A stretch of DNA of 64,000 nt, from the NCBI RefSeq assembly GCF_012927185.1, contig NZ_JABBGB010000002.1, forward strand, positions 1,116,001-1,180,000, written 5' to 3'. The stretch is from Pseudoflavitalea sp. G-6-1-2. Its GTDB lineage: Bacteria; Bacteroidota; Bacteroidia; Chitinophagales; Chitinophagaceae. The translations under genes were made by a program, and so were the position numbers. Shown here in pieces: positions 34,512 to 42,953 of the stretch; within the stretch, counting starts at the first letter, position 1, and each line of letters starts with the position of its first letter. The notes below the pieces were generated by a model. It ran no database searches. It worked only from the letters and a program-made list of their open reading frames with translations, and had not been told where the DNA came from.

Positions 34512-34769
34512 ATGGCACATAAGAAAGGGGAAGGTAGCGTAAAGAACGGTCGTGACTCACAAAGCAAACGCCTTGGCGTTAAGATCTTCGGTGGTCAGCC
34601 TGCTATCTCCGGTAACATTATCGTTCGTCAGCGTGGTACACAATATCACCCCGGAAAAAACATCGGTGTAGGAAAAGACTTCACCCTGTTTGCACTGGCT
34701 GATGGTGTTGTTGAGTTCAGAAAAACGAAAGAAGACAAGACTATCGTTAGCGTAGTTCCAATGTCTTAA
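34512..34769 (+). CDS. rpmA: 50S ribosomal protein L27
   Basis: 85 residues beginning [16 protein letters not shown], with [24 protein letters not shown]27 reaches the peptidyl transferase centre with its N-terminus. No Firmicutes-type cleaved N-terminal extension is present. It is co-transcribed with rplU. Confidence 0.97.
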   Translation: MAHKKGEGSVKNGRDSQSKRLGVKIFGGQPAISGNIIVRQRGTQYHPGKNIGVGKDFTLFALADGVVEFRKTKEDKTIVSVVPMS

Positions 34770-34833
34770 TTCGCTGAACACGCCATGGTGTCATTAGGTT
34801 CTTCTGACATTTTGTGAAATTTTTTTTGGCGGT

Positions 34834-34861
34834 TTGAAATTAGTTTATACTTTTACCTTCG
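34834..34861 (+). promoter_or_regulatory. Promoter of the H1-like gene
   Basis: TTG (34834-34836) and TACCTTCG (34854-34861) with 17 bases between. Seven of eight bases match the -7 consensus. Confidence 0.4.
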
Positions 34862-34897
34862 AAAGTTTCTATTTACTAACCGTTAAATTCACAAAAC

Positions 34898-35083
34898 ATG
34901 GCAACTAAAAAAGCTGCAAAAAAAGCCGCTCCAAAGAAAGCCGCTAAAAAAGCTGCTCCTAAAAAAGCTGCAAAGAAAGCTGCTCCTAAAAAAGCTGCAA
35001 AGAAAGCCGCTCCTAAAAAAGCCGCTAAAAAAGCTGCTCCTAAAAAAGCCGCTAAGAAAGCTGCAAAGAAAGCTGCTAAGTAG
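34898..35083 (+). CDS. Histone H1-like Lys/Ala-rich DNA-binding protein
   Basis: 61 residues, almost only Lys, Ala and Pro. After MATKKAAK come five copies of an eight-residue unit (KKAAPKKA register), ending KKAAKKAAK. This resembles the C-terminal tails of eukaryotic H1 and of bacterial Hc1/AlgP-type proteins, which bind DNA non-specifically through charge. Tandem 24-base units make the copy number prone to change. It has its own promoter and terminator. A nucleoid role is inferred from composition. Confidence 0.8.
   Translation: MATKKAAKKAAPKKAAKKAAPKKAAKKAAPKKAAKKAAPKKAAKKAAPKKAAKKAAKKAAK
34911..35080 (+). repeat. 24-base tandem repeats in the H1-like gene
   Basis: Repeats of a unit like GCTGCTCCTAAAAAAGCCGC encode the eight-residue APKKAAKK period, with only synonymous drift between copies. 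Confidence 0.8.
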
Positions 35084-35775
35084 TTTCTTTGGAACACAGA
35101 AAATATCAAGTCCTGGTTTTACCAGGACTTTTTTTATGCCCCTACTCCAGAGAACGTTGATCGCCCATGCGGTCAATCATCGATCCACACTTCTCCTTTC
35201 AATTGACTCATTCGCAACTTCAATACCACCAAACCCTTACCAGATAAGGGTTTCAGCGTTTTTATCGAATTCACCGGCAACAATTTCAACAATATCACCT
35301 CAGCTTACAGGTTTATTCGCGAACATCTAAAAGACAGGCGATTGTACATTCGGTTCTTCAGATCAGAAACCTGCAAAGCCTCAGGAGTGCGATAAAAAAT
35401 AATTCATCACCCTCCTCCCTGTTTATGCCGCGCATATGCAGTTCGTAAAAAAGATGCATACAGGTCCAGAGGGTGAAATTCCGGCAGAATTAATCAACCA
35501 GCAACTGCAAAAAACTCCGGATCAAAACATGCAAAAGCGCTCGCATCAAAACATCATACGTAAGTAACTGATACAGGATATCAGATGAACAACTGCTCCA
35601 TACAAACGCCGGTTTTCTCCGGTCCCAACTCTGCCCTTCTGGTCCAAAATATACTTTTTCACCCCTCCGGAAGCAGTTTTTTATTCCTGAACGCCCATTT
35701 TTTTCATGGTTTATTTCAGCGGTTTGCCTTTCAGACTTATTGCCTGTAAATTCAGTACACCAAAATCTTATCCAT
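35084..35775. other. Intergenic region, no supported gene
   Basis: After the H1-gene terminator there is a palindrome AAACCCTTA/TAAGGGTTT (35231-35253) and a larger fold closed by TCACCCTC (35407-35414) with GAGGGTGA (35469-35476) and CCTGT/ACAGG inside. A startless 60-codon open stretch at 35215-35396 is not convincing as a protein. Confidence 0.55.
35108..35135 (+). terminator. Terminator of the H1-like gene
   Basis: AAGTCCTGGT (35108-35117) pairs with ACCAGGACTT (35121-35130), followed by TTTTT, 25 bases after the stop. Confidence 0.9.
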
Positions 35776-36654
35776 ATGAGCGAAACAAAAAGCCAGGTAA
35801 GGAAAAACATTGCCGTTTACCTGTTCTTCACCGCATTACTTTGTACTCCCATTTATTATCTGATAGCCCAAACCGGCAACATGGCTTCCGGTGCTCCCGG
35901 CGTAACTTACACGCTGATGATCATGTGGTGCCCCGCCCTCGCCGCCATCCTCACCTGCTGGTTGCTGAAAATAAAACTCTCCACGCTCGGTTGGAAATGG
36001 GGACCGAAAAAATATCTCTGGTGGTCGTACCTCCTGCCCTTTCTCTATGCACTGGTGGCTTATCTCATCATCTGGATCAGCGGCAAGGGCGGATTCTACA
36101 ACAAAGAAACCGTTGACAAAATCGCGAAAGGCTTCGGCTGGCACAACTTACCCGACGGGCTCGTAATTTTTTTATACTTAGTGTTGCTCGGTGCATTCGG
36201 TATGGCCAGATCATTATCTTCCGCGCTCGGTGAAGAGATCGGCTGGAGAGGATTTCTCACACCGCAACTCGCAAAGATCAGTTCCTATACCACTACCTCT
36301 TTGATCATGGGTGTAGTATGGTCGCTTTACCACTACCCGCTGATGATCTTCGCCAATTACAACAATGGCGCACCGGCCTGGTACTCGCTCACCTGCTTCA
36401 CTGTAATGATCTTCGCCAGCTGTTTTATTTTCACCTGGTTCAGAATGAAGTCGGGCAGTTTATGGACTGGCGCCCTGTTGCACGCCAGCCACAATCTTTT
36501 CATTCAGTGGATTTTCACACCGTTGACTGTCGATACCGGCGACACAAAATATTACATCGATGAATTCGGCGCTATTCTTCCAGCCATTACTGTAATCGTT
36601 GCTGTGATATGCTGGTTGAAAAGAAAAGAACTGCCTATTTTTGCTGCATCATGA
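35776..36654 (+). CDS. CPBP-family intramembrane glutamic protease
   Basis: 292 residues from ATG 35776 (MSETKSQVRKN); an earlier in-frame ATG at 35740 has an unlikely leader. About eight hydrophobic helices. The Rce1/CAAX-type motifs are LGEEIGWRGFLTPQL (Glu pair and Arg), WSLYHYPLMIF (His) and LLHASHNLFIQW (His/Asn). Members cleave or process peptides within the membrane; the substrate is unknown. The stop overlaps the start of the PolX gene (ATGA), implying translational coupling. Confidence 0.9.
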   Translation: MSETKSQVRKNIAVYLFFTALLCTPIYYLIAQTGNMASGAPGVTYTLMIMWCPALAAILTCWLLKIKLSTLGWKWGPKKYLWWSYLLPFLYALVAYLIIWISGKGGFYNKETVDKIAKGFGWHNLPDGLVIFLYLVLLGAFGMARSLSSALGEEIGWRGFLTPQLAKISSYTTTSLIMGVVWSLYHYPLMIFANYNNGAPAWYSLTCFTVMIFASCFIFTWFRMKSGSLWTGALLHASHNLFIQWIFTPLTVDTGDTKYYIDEFGAILPAITVIVAVICWLKRKELPIFAAS

Positions 36655-38333
36655 CAATCGATAACTATTTCATTGCCGATCAGTTCTCGCTGCTTTCCAA
36701 AATCATGGACATTCATGGCGAGAACAGCTTCAAATCGAAAAGCTACTCTTCCGCTGCATTCACTATCGAAAAACTGCCGCAGCAACTGGCAGATGTACCC
36801 GCCGACAAACTCAGTAGCATCAAGGGTATCGGAGATTCTGCAGCGAAGAAGATCATAGAGATCCTGCAAACCGGCAGCCTTGCTGCATTGCAGGAGATCG
36901 TCGGCAAAACCCCTCCGGGTGTTATCGAAATGCTGAACATCAAAGGTCTCGGTCCTAAAAAGATTTCTACCGTATGGAAAGAGATGGGCGTTGAAACACT
37001 TGGTGAGTTGCTTTACGCCTGCAACGAAAACAGACTTACACTCTACAAAGGCTTCGGTGAGAAAACGCAGAAGAATGTACAGGATGCCATCGAGTTTTAT
37101 TTCCGCAATCAGGGCAGCCATCTTTTCGGAGAGATCGAAGCATATGCACTGAGCATTCAGCAAACACTTACCAAACAGTTTCCGGACGAGCAGTTTGCGC
37201 ATACAGGATCATTCCGCCGTCAACTGGAGATCATCGATGAGCTTGCCTGGGTAACCACTGCCAGCCACAGCGCATTACAGCCGTTTTTCGAGGCTAATAA
37301 CTTTTCTACGTCAGAAAGTACAGATAATACACTGATCGTAAAAGGAGCGGAGAATGTGCCCTTAAAATTCTATCTCGCAGAATCGGAAAATTTCTACAGC
37401 ACATTGTTCAGCACCAGCAGCAGTGAAGAATTCAGTCAGGCATGGCAGGCGATTCCCGGTGTATTGGAAAACGCAACATATCCTTTCGAATCCGAAGAAG
37501 CGATATTCGAAGGAGTGGACCTGCCTTTCATCGAGCCTGCACTCCGCGAATCAGCGGCCATATTGCAATCGACGGTCTCTGCAGAACTCATTCAGCCCGG
37601 TGATATCAAAGGCATCATTCACAGCCACAGCAAATGGAGCGACGGTTCCAACTCGCTCGAAGAAATGGCGAAAGCCTGCATTGCACTCGGCCATGAATAC
37701 CTTGTGATCAGCGATCACAGCAAAAGCGCCTTCTACGCCAATGGTCTCAATGAAGAACGCATCCGCGAACAACACCGTGAGATCGATGAACTGAATGCCA
37801 AACTCGCGCCATTCAAAATATTCAAGAGCATCGAGTGCGATATCCTCAACGATGGTTCGCTCGATTACACCGACGATGTGCTGGCCACATTCGATCTCGT
37901 GATCGCATCCGTTCACTCCAATCTCAAAATGACGGAAGAGAAAGCCATGATGCGATTGCTCAACGCCATCAAAAATCCTTACACCACTATTCTCGGACAT
38001 ATGACGGGAAGACTGCTGCTCAGCCGCCCCGGTTACCCGGTAGATCATCAGCAGATAATCGATGCATGTGCAGCGCATCAGGTGGTGATAGAGATCAATG
38101 CGCACCCACGCCGCCTCGATATCGACTGGCGTTACATCGATGCCGCCATGAAGGCAAACGTGCTGCTCTCCGTAGATCCGGACGCACACACTATCGAAGG
38201 TTATGCCGATTGCAGATACGGCGTACTCGCCGCACAGAAAGGCGGGCTCATAAAAGCAATGAACCTGAGCAGCTTCTCACGCGCAGAACTGGAGCAGTAT
38301 CTCGCAGACCGCAGGAAGAAATTCAACTTATAG
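36651..38333 (+). CDS. polX: PolX-type protein: helix-hairpin-helix, degenerate polymerase domain, PHP phosphoesterase
   Basis: 560 residues from ATG 36651. The N-terminal part is a PolX 8-kDa-type domain with HhH loops (SIKGIGDSAAKKIIEIL; NIKGLGPKKI). The palm keeps GSFRR, but the DxD motif reads IIDELAWV, and the third Asp position reads FYLAE, so all metal-binding aspartates after the first appear lost. The C-terminal PHP domain is intact: IHSHSKWSDGSN, VISDHS, ECDILNDGSLDY, IASVHSN, LGHMTGRLL, INAHPRRLD, VDPDAH. The protein is probably a nuclease/phosphoesterase in DNA repair, with weak or no polymerase activity. A terminator follows. Confidence 0.88.
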   Translation: MTIDNYFIADQFSLLSKIMDIHGENSFKSKSYSSAAFTIEKLPQQLADVPADKLSSIKGIGDSAAKKIIEILQTGSLAALQEIVGKTPPGVIEMLNIKGLGPKKISTVWKEMGVETLGELLYACNENRLTLYKGFGEKTQKNVQDAIEFYFRNQGSHLFGEIEAYALSIQQTLTKQFPDEQFAHTGSFRRQLEIIDELAWVTTASHSALQPFFEANNFSTSESTDNTLIVKGAENVPLKFYLAESENFYSTLFSTSSSEEFSQAWQAIPGVLENATYPFESEEAIFEGVDLPFIEPALRESAAILQSTVSAELIQPGDIKGIIHSHSKWSDGSNSLEEMAKACIALGHEYLVISDHSKSAFYANGLNEERIREQHREIDELNAKLAPFKIFKSIECDILNDGSLDYTDDVLATFDLVIASVHSNLKMTEEKAMMRLLNAIKNPYTTILGHMTGRLLLSRPGYPVDHQQIIDACAAHQVVIEINAHPRRLDIDWRYIDAAMKANVLLSVDPDAHTIEGYADCRYGVLAAQKGGLIKAMNLSSFSRAELEQYLADRRKKFNL

Positions 38334-38359
38334 CAATAAATTTTTGAGGTAACACTTAC

Positions 38360-38395
38360 ATGCAACCAGTCAATAATGCTGGTTGCATTTTTTTT
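38360..38395 (+). terminator. Terminator of the CPBP-polX operon
   Basis: ATGCAACCAG (38360-38369) pairs with CTGGTTGCAT (38379-38388), followed by eight T. Confidence 0.92.
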
Positions 38396-38402
38396 GCGGC
38401 CA

Positions 38403-41400
38403 TTAGTCAGCAGTACGCAGCAGCGGCAGCTTCACACAGAAAACTGTCCCCTCGCCTTCCACTGTCGTAAACCAGATATCGCCGCGAGCCTGTTCCACAA
38501 TGCCCTTGCTCATGGCCAGTCCAAGCCCCGTGCCGGATGATTTTGTAGTGAAGTTTGGTGTGAAGATCTTCGATCTTGTTTGTTCAGGTATGCCCTCTCC
38601 ATTGTCTTTTACACTGATGATGATATGATCGTCTTCCAGTCTCTCATCCATTCGTATCACGCGCAACTCCCTGTCTGCACTCGCTTCCAGCGCGTTCTGC
38701 ATCAGATTGGTGAAGAGCCGGTTCAACTGCGTTTTGTCTGCGAACACCATCACTTTCGCCGGCACCTGATCCCAGCTGAAATCGAGGTTTTCTGTTGCCT
38801 GATACAAAGAAGAAAGCGAATACAGCAACTCATGCAGATCGAACACTTCATTCCGCGGATTGCCGATATTGGCGAACTGAGAAAAGTCCGAAGCGATCTT
38901 TGAAAGGTGATCTATCTGCTCAACCAGTGTACGGGCCACATTGGCCGTCATGGTTTTTACATCGGGAGAATTATTGTCGATGGCTTTCTGCAGATACTGA
39001 ATGCTCAGCTTCATCGGCGTGAGCGGATTCTTGATCTCATGCGCAACCTGACGTGCCATCTGCCTCCAGGCGCCTTCGCGTTCGCTCTTGGCAAGTGTAT
39101 CGGCACCCTCTTCGAGTTTCTGCACCATTTTGTTGTACTCCTTCACCAGTACGCCTATCTCATCATTGCGCTTCCACTCGATCTCCTGATTCACCTGGCG
39201 GAGATTGATGTCGCGCATCTTTTGTGTAATGATGGTAAAGCTCGATGTGATGCGGTTTGTGATGAATACCGCTATCGCACCTGCTATCAGAAAGATGAAT
39301 GCATTCAGTGTAATGATGGTCACAAGGAAGTTGGAGATCTCCTGCTTCAGTTCACCCTGCGTACTGTACGATGGAATATTGAGATAAGCCACCGCATTAC
39401 CATTCTCATCGCGTACCGGGCTGTAGATGCTGAGATAATTGATCTTGCCCACCTGCTCATCCGTTACTGTCTGCACCTGATGCAATGTGTGCAGCCGGAA
39501 GAATGCCAGCGGATTCATCTTCTCACTCAATACTCCCCGATAGTAGATATCCGCATTGGAACTCACTTTAAGATCGCCGAGCGTATCGTAGAGATTCACG
39601 TCCGTACCATGAATTTCGGAGATCTCAGACATGAGGTCTTTCATTTCATCGTTGAATCCCGGCTCATAGAGCATCACCCCATCATTGAACACGCTGTGGT
39701 TGATGATCTTCTTCTTCACCTCATTGCCCATGATCTGTATGGCCCGCGTAAGCCTGTCCTGATTATTTCTGTGATAACGGTTAACGAAATACAAAATGGT
39801 TGCAATACCGATCACCACAAAAGAAAGCAGGCTCACACTGATGATGGTGCTGTGTATCTGCGAACGGATACTCAGCTCCCACGACTTCCGCAATTCCGAC
39901 CATTGCAGCCGGCTCCTGATCAGTATGCTCGTGATCCGGTACACCGCCAGCAGAAACAGGAAGGTACTGAACAGGTAAGCGAACAAAGTGATCGCTTCCA
40001 TGAAAGAGCTGTTGCGCACAGCTATCACCACCACTTTATCGGGGCGGTTATGAAACCAAAGTTCTTCATAATCCCCCCGACTGATCACTTTGTATTCTTC
40101 CCGCGGAATATCGCGCGAAGACAGCTGTGTAGGGAATGCATAATCGTTATAATGACTGATCAGCCGCAGGCTGTCGTAGATCGCATAAGAATACAGATTG
40201 CTGTACTCCGGCAGCAACTCCCGCGTTTGCTTGAACAGCTCAGGAATCAATGCATCGGATTTGTATCGCTTGGGATCGGAGAGCACAAAGAAATACCCGA
40301 CAGTGCTGTCATTCGCATCCACCACCTCTTTCCGGAAGATGTAGGAGAACTTATCGAACGAACGCTCGAAATAATGCAGATCAGGAATGCTCGTAGACTT
40401 TCCCTGGTTTTTGAAAATGGTATTGAGTGTATCGAAAGATCCCGCATCGGAATTGTACAGCGGTTCCGTGAGTGCGTTGAATGTAAATACCTTGGTATCG
40501 TACTTGTTGAGATAAGCTGTGAAATTGGTTTTTACGATACTGTCTTTCAGCATGGCATTGGTCTGCTGATCTTCGAAGCGCCGGAAGTTCGGCGCCAGGA
40601 AATTGTTATCGAGATAGGCCATGGCGATGCTCAGCAATCGTTCACTCGATGGATCTGCCTGCGAAATCAGCCGCTCCGCAAATCGCTGTCGCTGATCGAA
40701 TTCAATCTTTCTGTTCTCATAAACAATCACGGCCGTGATGCTGGCAGAAAAGATCGCCAGCCAGAAAAGCACTTCCGAAATATTCAGTCTGAGATTGAGA
40801 CCGGAGAAAATATTCAGTTGCATCAGCCACACAAACACCACCAGCCAGGGCAATACAAAAAGATTCAGTTCAACCATATTGTTGTTGCGATTGAAAGAGA
40901 GCAGCAACAGGCCGATAAATCCGGTGATGATGAAAGTGATATAGTTTCTGTCGCCCACCAGTATGCCAGCGAGCGTAAGCAGTATCTGCGACAAAAAGAA
41001 ATAACTCAGTGCCAGTGTGGCCAGAATTATAAAGCCGATGAAACTGTATTGAGTAAGGCTGAAGAAATTGGTAACGTTGAATGATATCTGCGCATCTGCA
41101 ATCAGGCTCTGGATAATGCCCGCGATTGTGAAAGTGAAGATCACCTGTCCGGCCAATACGAGGCAGAGCAGCAGCCAGTTCTTCCAGGATTCCTGATAAG
41201 CTCTTATCTGCGATACATCGAACCTTCGGTTGATGAACATGATTATCCAGGTAAAGAGCAGCGAATTGAGCAGCAGATCGCCGAGTGAACTAAGCACGAA
41301 ACTCGATCCGTAGATCGATGGATCGAATAGCTCAAACTGCCGCAGATCGAGCACTCCGGGAAAATAGTAAGTACCCAGGCGCAGCAGTACGATGGTGCCG

Positions 41401-42161
41401 GCCAGAAAGAGTACGCCATACCAAAGTCCGTAATGTTCGCGGATTCGGTCTGCCACCTGATGCAGATAGAAGAATAACAGCACCACTCCTACCACCACCA
41501 GTATGATGGTCCAGATACTGTGTTGCTGTTGCTGATCGCTGGTTCGTTTCAGGTAGAAGAGAATATCGCCGTCTGCATCACGAACAGGGAAATCGGTTAC
41601 GGAAGTGGAGAAGTCCACACGCCTGCCGGCATCGGGCACTCCTACAAACTCACGCGGCAGATTTTCGATTTCCACGAAGTAATTCGACAGGATAGGTATC
41701 AGCGCTTCAATAGACCATGCCTGTCCGTTTTCCAGTTTCACCAAATGAACATGATGGATATACACCCCGTTATTGAGGCGAAGCACCTGCGTGGTATCCT
41801 TATGTTGCGGAATGGCCGGAGGCGTTGCCACCTGCGAATTCCAGAATTCGAGAATAGGTTGGCTGTATGCCGGGCGGCGGAACATGAAGATGCCATAACC
41901 TCTTTTGGAGTCCAGCACTTCCTGCAATGTTGATTCGGAATAACGGCCTGATGCAAGCGAATTGATCAACGTACTGTTGTAGGAGAGCTTCATGAAATCG
42001 CGCTCCTTTTCGATTATCCGCTTTTCGATGGCGCGCGCATAATATTGTGCGGCCGTGGTATCGATCACATATTTATTGAGAATGAAGGCAACAGCAAACA
42101 ATGCAATAGCCAACAGCAAATAGACATTCTTAATCAGCCATTGTTTTACCAGATGCTTCAA
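38403..42161 (-). CDS. Large NtrY-like membrane sensor histidine kinase
   Basis: 1252 residues. It starts with TTG 42161, which overlaps the mazG stop as TTGA; no ATG lies close. An N-terminal helix, a periplasmic region and about ten hydrophobic helices (residues about 210-480) precede a second extracytoplasmic sensor region (to about 740) and more helices. A HAMP domain follows (FITNRITSSFTIITQKM, then EYNKMVQKLEEGADTL). The HisKA box is MARQVAHEIKNPLTPMKLSI. ATPase motifs are LMQNALEAS, DNGEGIP, FTPNFTTKSSGTGLGLAMSK. The H-box and post-HAMP layout are NtrY-like. No response regulator is adjacent. A lipid or cell-envelope signal is a guess only. Confidence 0.88.
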   Translation of the reverse strand: MKHLVKQWLIKNVYLLLAIALFAVAFILNKYVIDTTAAQYYARAIEKRIIEKERDFMKLSYNSTLINSLASGRYSESTLQEVLDSKRGYGIFMFRRPAYSQPILEFWNSQVATPPAIPQHKDTTQVLRLNNGVYIHHVHLVKLENGQAWSIEALIPILSNYFVEIENLPREFVGVPDAGRRVDFSTSVTDFPVRDADGDILFYLKRTSDQQQQHSIWTIILVVVGVVLLFFYLHQVADRIREHYGLWYGVLFLAGTIVLLRLGTYYFPGVLDLRQFELFDPSIYGSSFVLSSLGDLLLNSLLFTWIIMFINRRFDVSQIRAYQESWKNWLLLCLVLAGQVIFTFTIAGIIQSLIADAQISFNVTNFFSLTQYSFIGFIILATLALSYFFLSQILLTLAGILVGDRNYITFIITGFIGLLLLSFNRNNNMVELNLFVLPWLVVFVWLMQLNIFSGLNLRLNISEVLFWLAIFSASITAVIVYENRKIEFDQRQRFAERLISQADPSSERLLSIAMAYLDNNFLAPNFRRFEDQQTNAMLKDSIVKTNFTAYLNKYDTKVFTFNALTEPLYNSDAGSFDTLNTIFKNQGKSTSIPDLHYFERSFDKFSYIFRKEVVDANDSTVGYFFVLSDPKRYKSDALIPELFKQTRELLPEYSNLYSYAIYDSLRLISHYNDYAFPTQLSSRDIPREEYKVISRGDYEELWFHNRPDKVVVIAVRNSSFMEAITLFAYLFSTFLFLLAVYRITSILIRSRLQWSELRKSWELSIRSQIHSTIISVSLLSFVVIGIATILYFVNRYHRNNQDRLTRAIQIMGNEVKKKIINHSVFNDGVMLYEPGFNDEMKDLMSEISEIHGTDVNLYDTLGDLKVSSNADIYYRGVLSEKMNPLAFFRLHTLHQVQTVTDEQVGKINYLSIYSPVRDENGNAVAYLNIPSYSTQGELKQEISNFLVTIITLNAFIFLIAGAIAVFITNRITSSFTIITQKMRDINLRQVNQEIEWKRNDEIGVLVKEYNKMVQKLEEGADTLAKSEREGAWRQMARQVAHEIKNPLTPMKLSIQYLQKAIDNNSPDVKTMTANVARTLVEQIDHLSKIASDFSQFANIGNPRNEVFDLHELLYSLSSLYQATENLDFSWDQVPAKVMVFADKTQLNRLFTNLMQNALEASADRELRVIRMDERLEDDHIIISVKDNGEGIPEQTRSKIFTPNFTTKSSGTGLGLAMSKGIVEQARGDIWFTTVEGEGTVFCVKLPLLRTAD

Positions 42162-42940
42162 ATGCCGCGGTTTTGTTTTTTAATGTGATCCCAGATGGCA
42201 TCCATTTCGGCCAGTGTCATATCATTCAGGCTTTTGCCTTGTTCCATGGCTACTGCTTCCATTCTGGTAAAACGCGATATGAATTTCTTATTGGTCTTTT
42301 CAAGCGCATTTTCGGCATCGAGCTGCAAAAACCGTGCATAATTGACCAGACTGAACATCAGATCGCCAAATTCCTCCTCCATCTTTGCATGATCATTCAG
42401 ACCGATGGCTTCTTTCAGCTCATTGGTTTCTTCTTCCACCTTTTCCCAGACCTGTTCTCTGGTATCCCATTCGAAGCCTACCTGTTTGGCTTTTTCCTGA
42501 ATGCGGATGGCTTTCACCAACGCTGGCAATGCAGCAGGCACGCCGCTGAATACAGATTTCTTGCCTTCTTTCAGCTTCAGCTTCTCCCAGTTCTGCTTCA
42601 CTTCTTCTTCGTCTTTCACAGTGATGTCTCCGTAAATATGCGGATGGCGGTGGATCAGTTTTTCGCTGATGCTGTTGAGCGCCTCTTCGAGTGTGAACTG
42701 GTTCTGCTCGGCGCCGATCTTCGCATAGAAGATCATGTGCAGCATCAGATCGCCGATCTCTTCTTTGATACCCTTCCAGTCTTTGTCGGTGATGGCATCG
42801 GCCAGTTCGTAAGTTTCTTCGATGGTGAGTTGACGAAGGGTTTGCTCCGTTTGTTTCCTGTCCCAGGGACATTTTTCTCTCAGATCATCCATTATGCGCA
42901 CCAGCCTCATAAATGCATTGGCAACAGGTGAGTTTTCCAT
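42158..42940 (-). CDS. mazG: Nucleoside triphosphate pyrophosphohydrolase MazG
   Basis: 260 residues from ATG 42940 (MENSPVANAFMRL). Two MazG domains are present. The first contains MDDLREKCPWDRKQT, EETYELADAI and KEEIGDLMLHMIFYAKI. The second contains KVEEETNELKEAIG and EEFGDLMFSLVNYARFL. The EExxE and ExxD metal-binding sets hydrolyse NTPs, including damaged ones, to NMP and pyrophosphate. It lies 13 bases after the DUF3667 gene and its stop overlaps the start of the sensor kinase. Confidence 0.95.
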   Translation of the reverse strand: MENSPVANAFMRLVRIMDDLREKCPWDRKQTEQTLRQLTIEETYELADAITDKDWKGIKEEIGDLMLHMIFYAKIGAEQNQFTLEEALNSISEKLIHRHPHIYGDITVKDEEEVKQNWEKLKLKEGKKSVFSGVPAALPALVKAIRIQEKAKQVGFEWDTREQVWEKVEEETNELKEAIGLNDHAKMEEEFGDLMFSLVNYARFLQLDAENALEKTNKKFISRFTRMEAVAMEQGKSLNDMTLAEMDAIWDHIKKQNRGI

Positions 42941-42953
42941 ATCGTACAATTAA

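Noticed and set aside
34911-35080. Regularly repeated DNA that could be mistaken for a CRISPR-like array
   Set aside because: The units are contiguous, without spacers, and encode the H1-like protein in frame.
35215-35396. Open stretch without a start, at first glance like the tail of an integrase
   Set aside because: The catalytic RHxxR and Tyr motifs of tyrosine recombinases are absent and the sequence is not protein-like enough.
38907-41084. Very long open frame (725 codons) opposite the large sensor kinase gene
   Set aside because: It is antisense to a clear histidine kinase with all motifs; its translation has no domain-like order and arises from the codon bias of the real gene.
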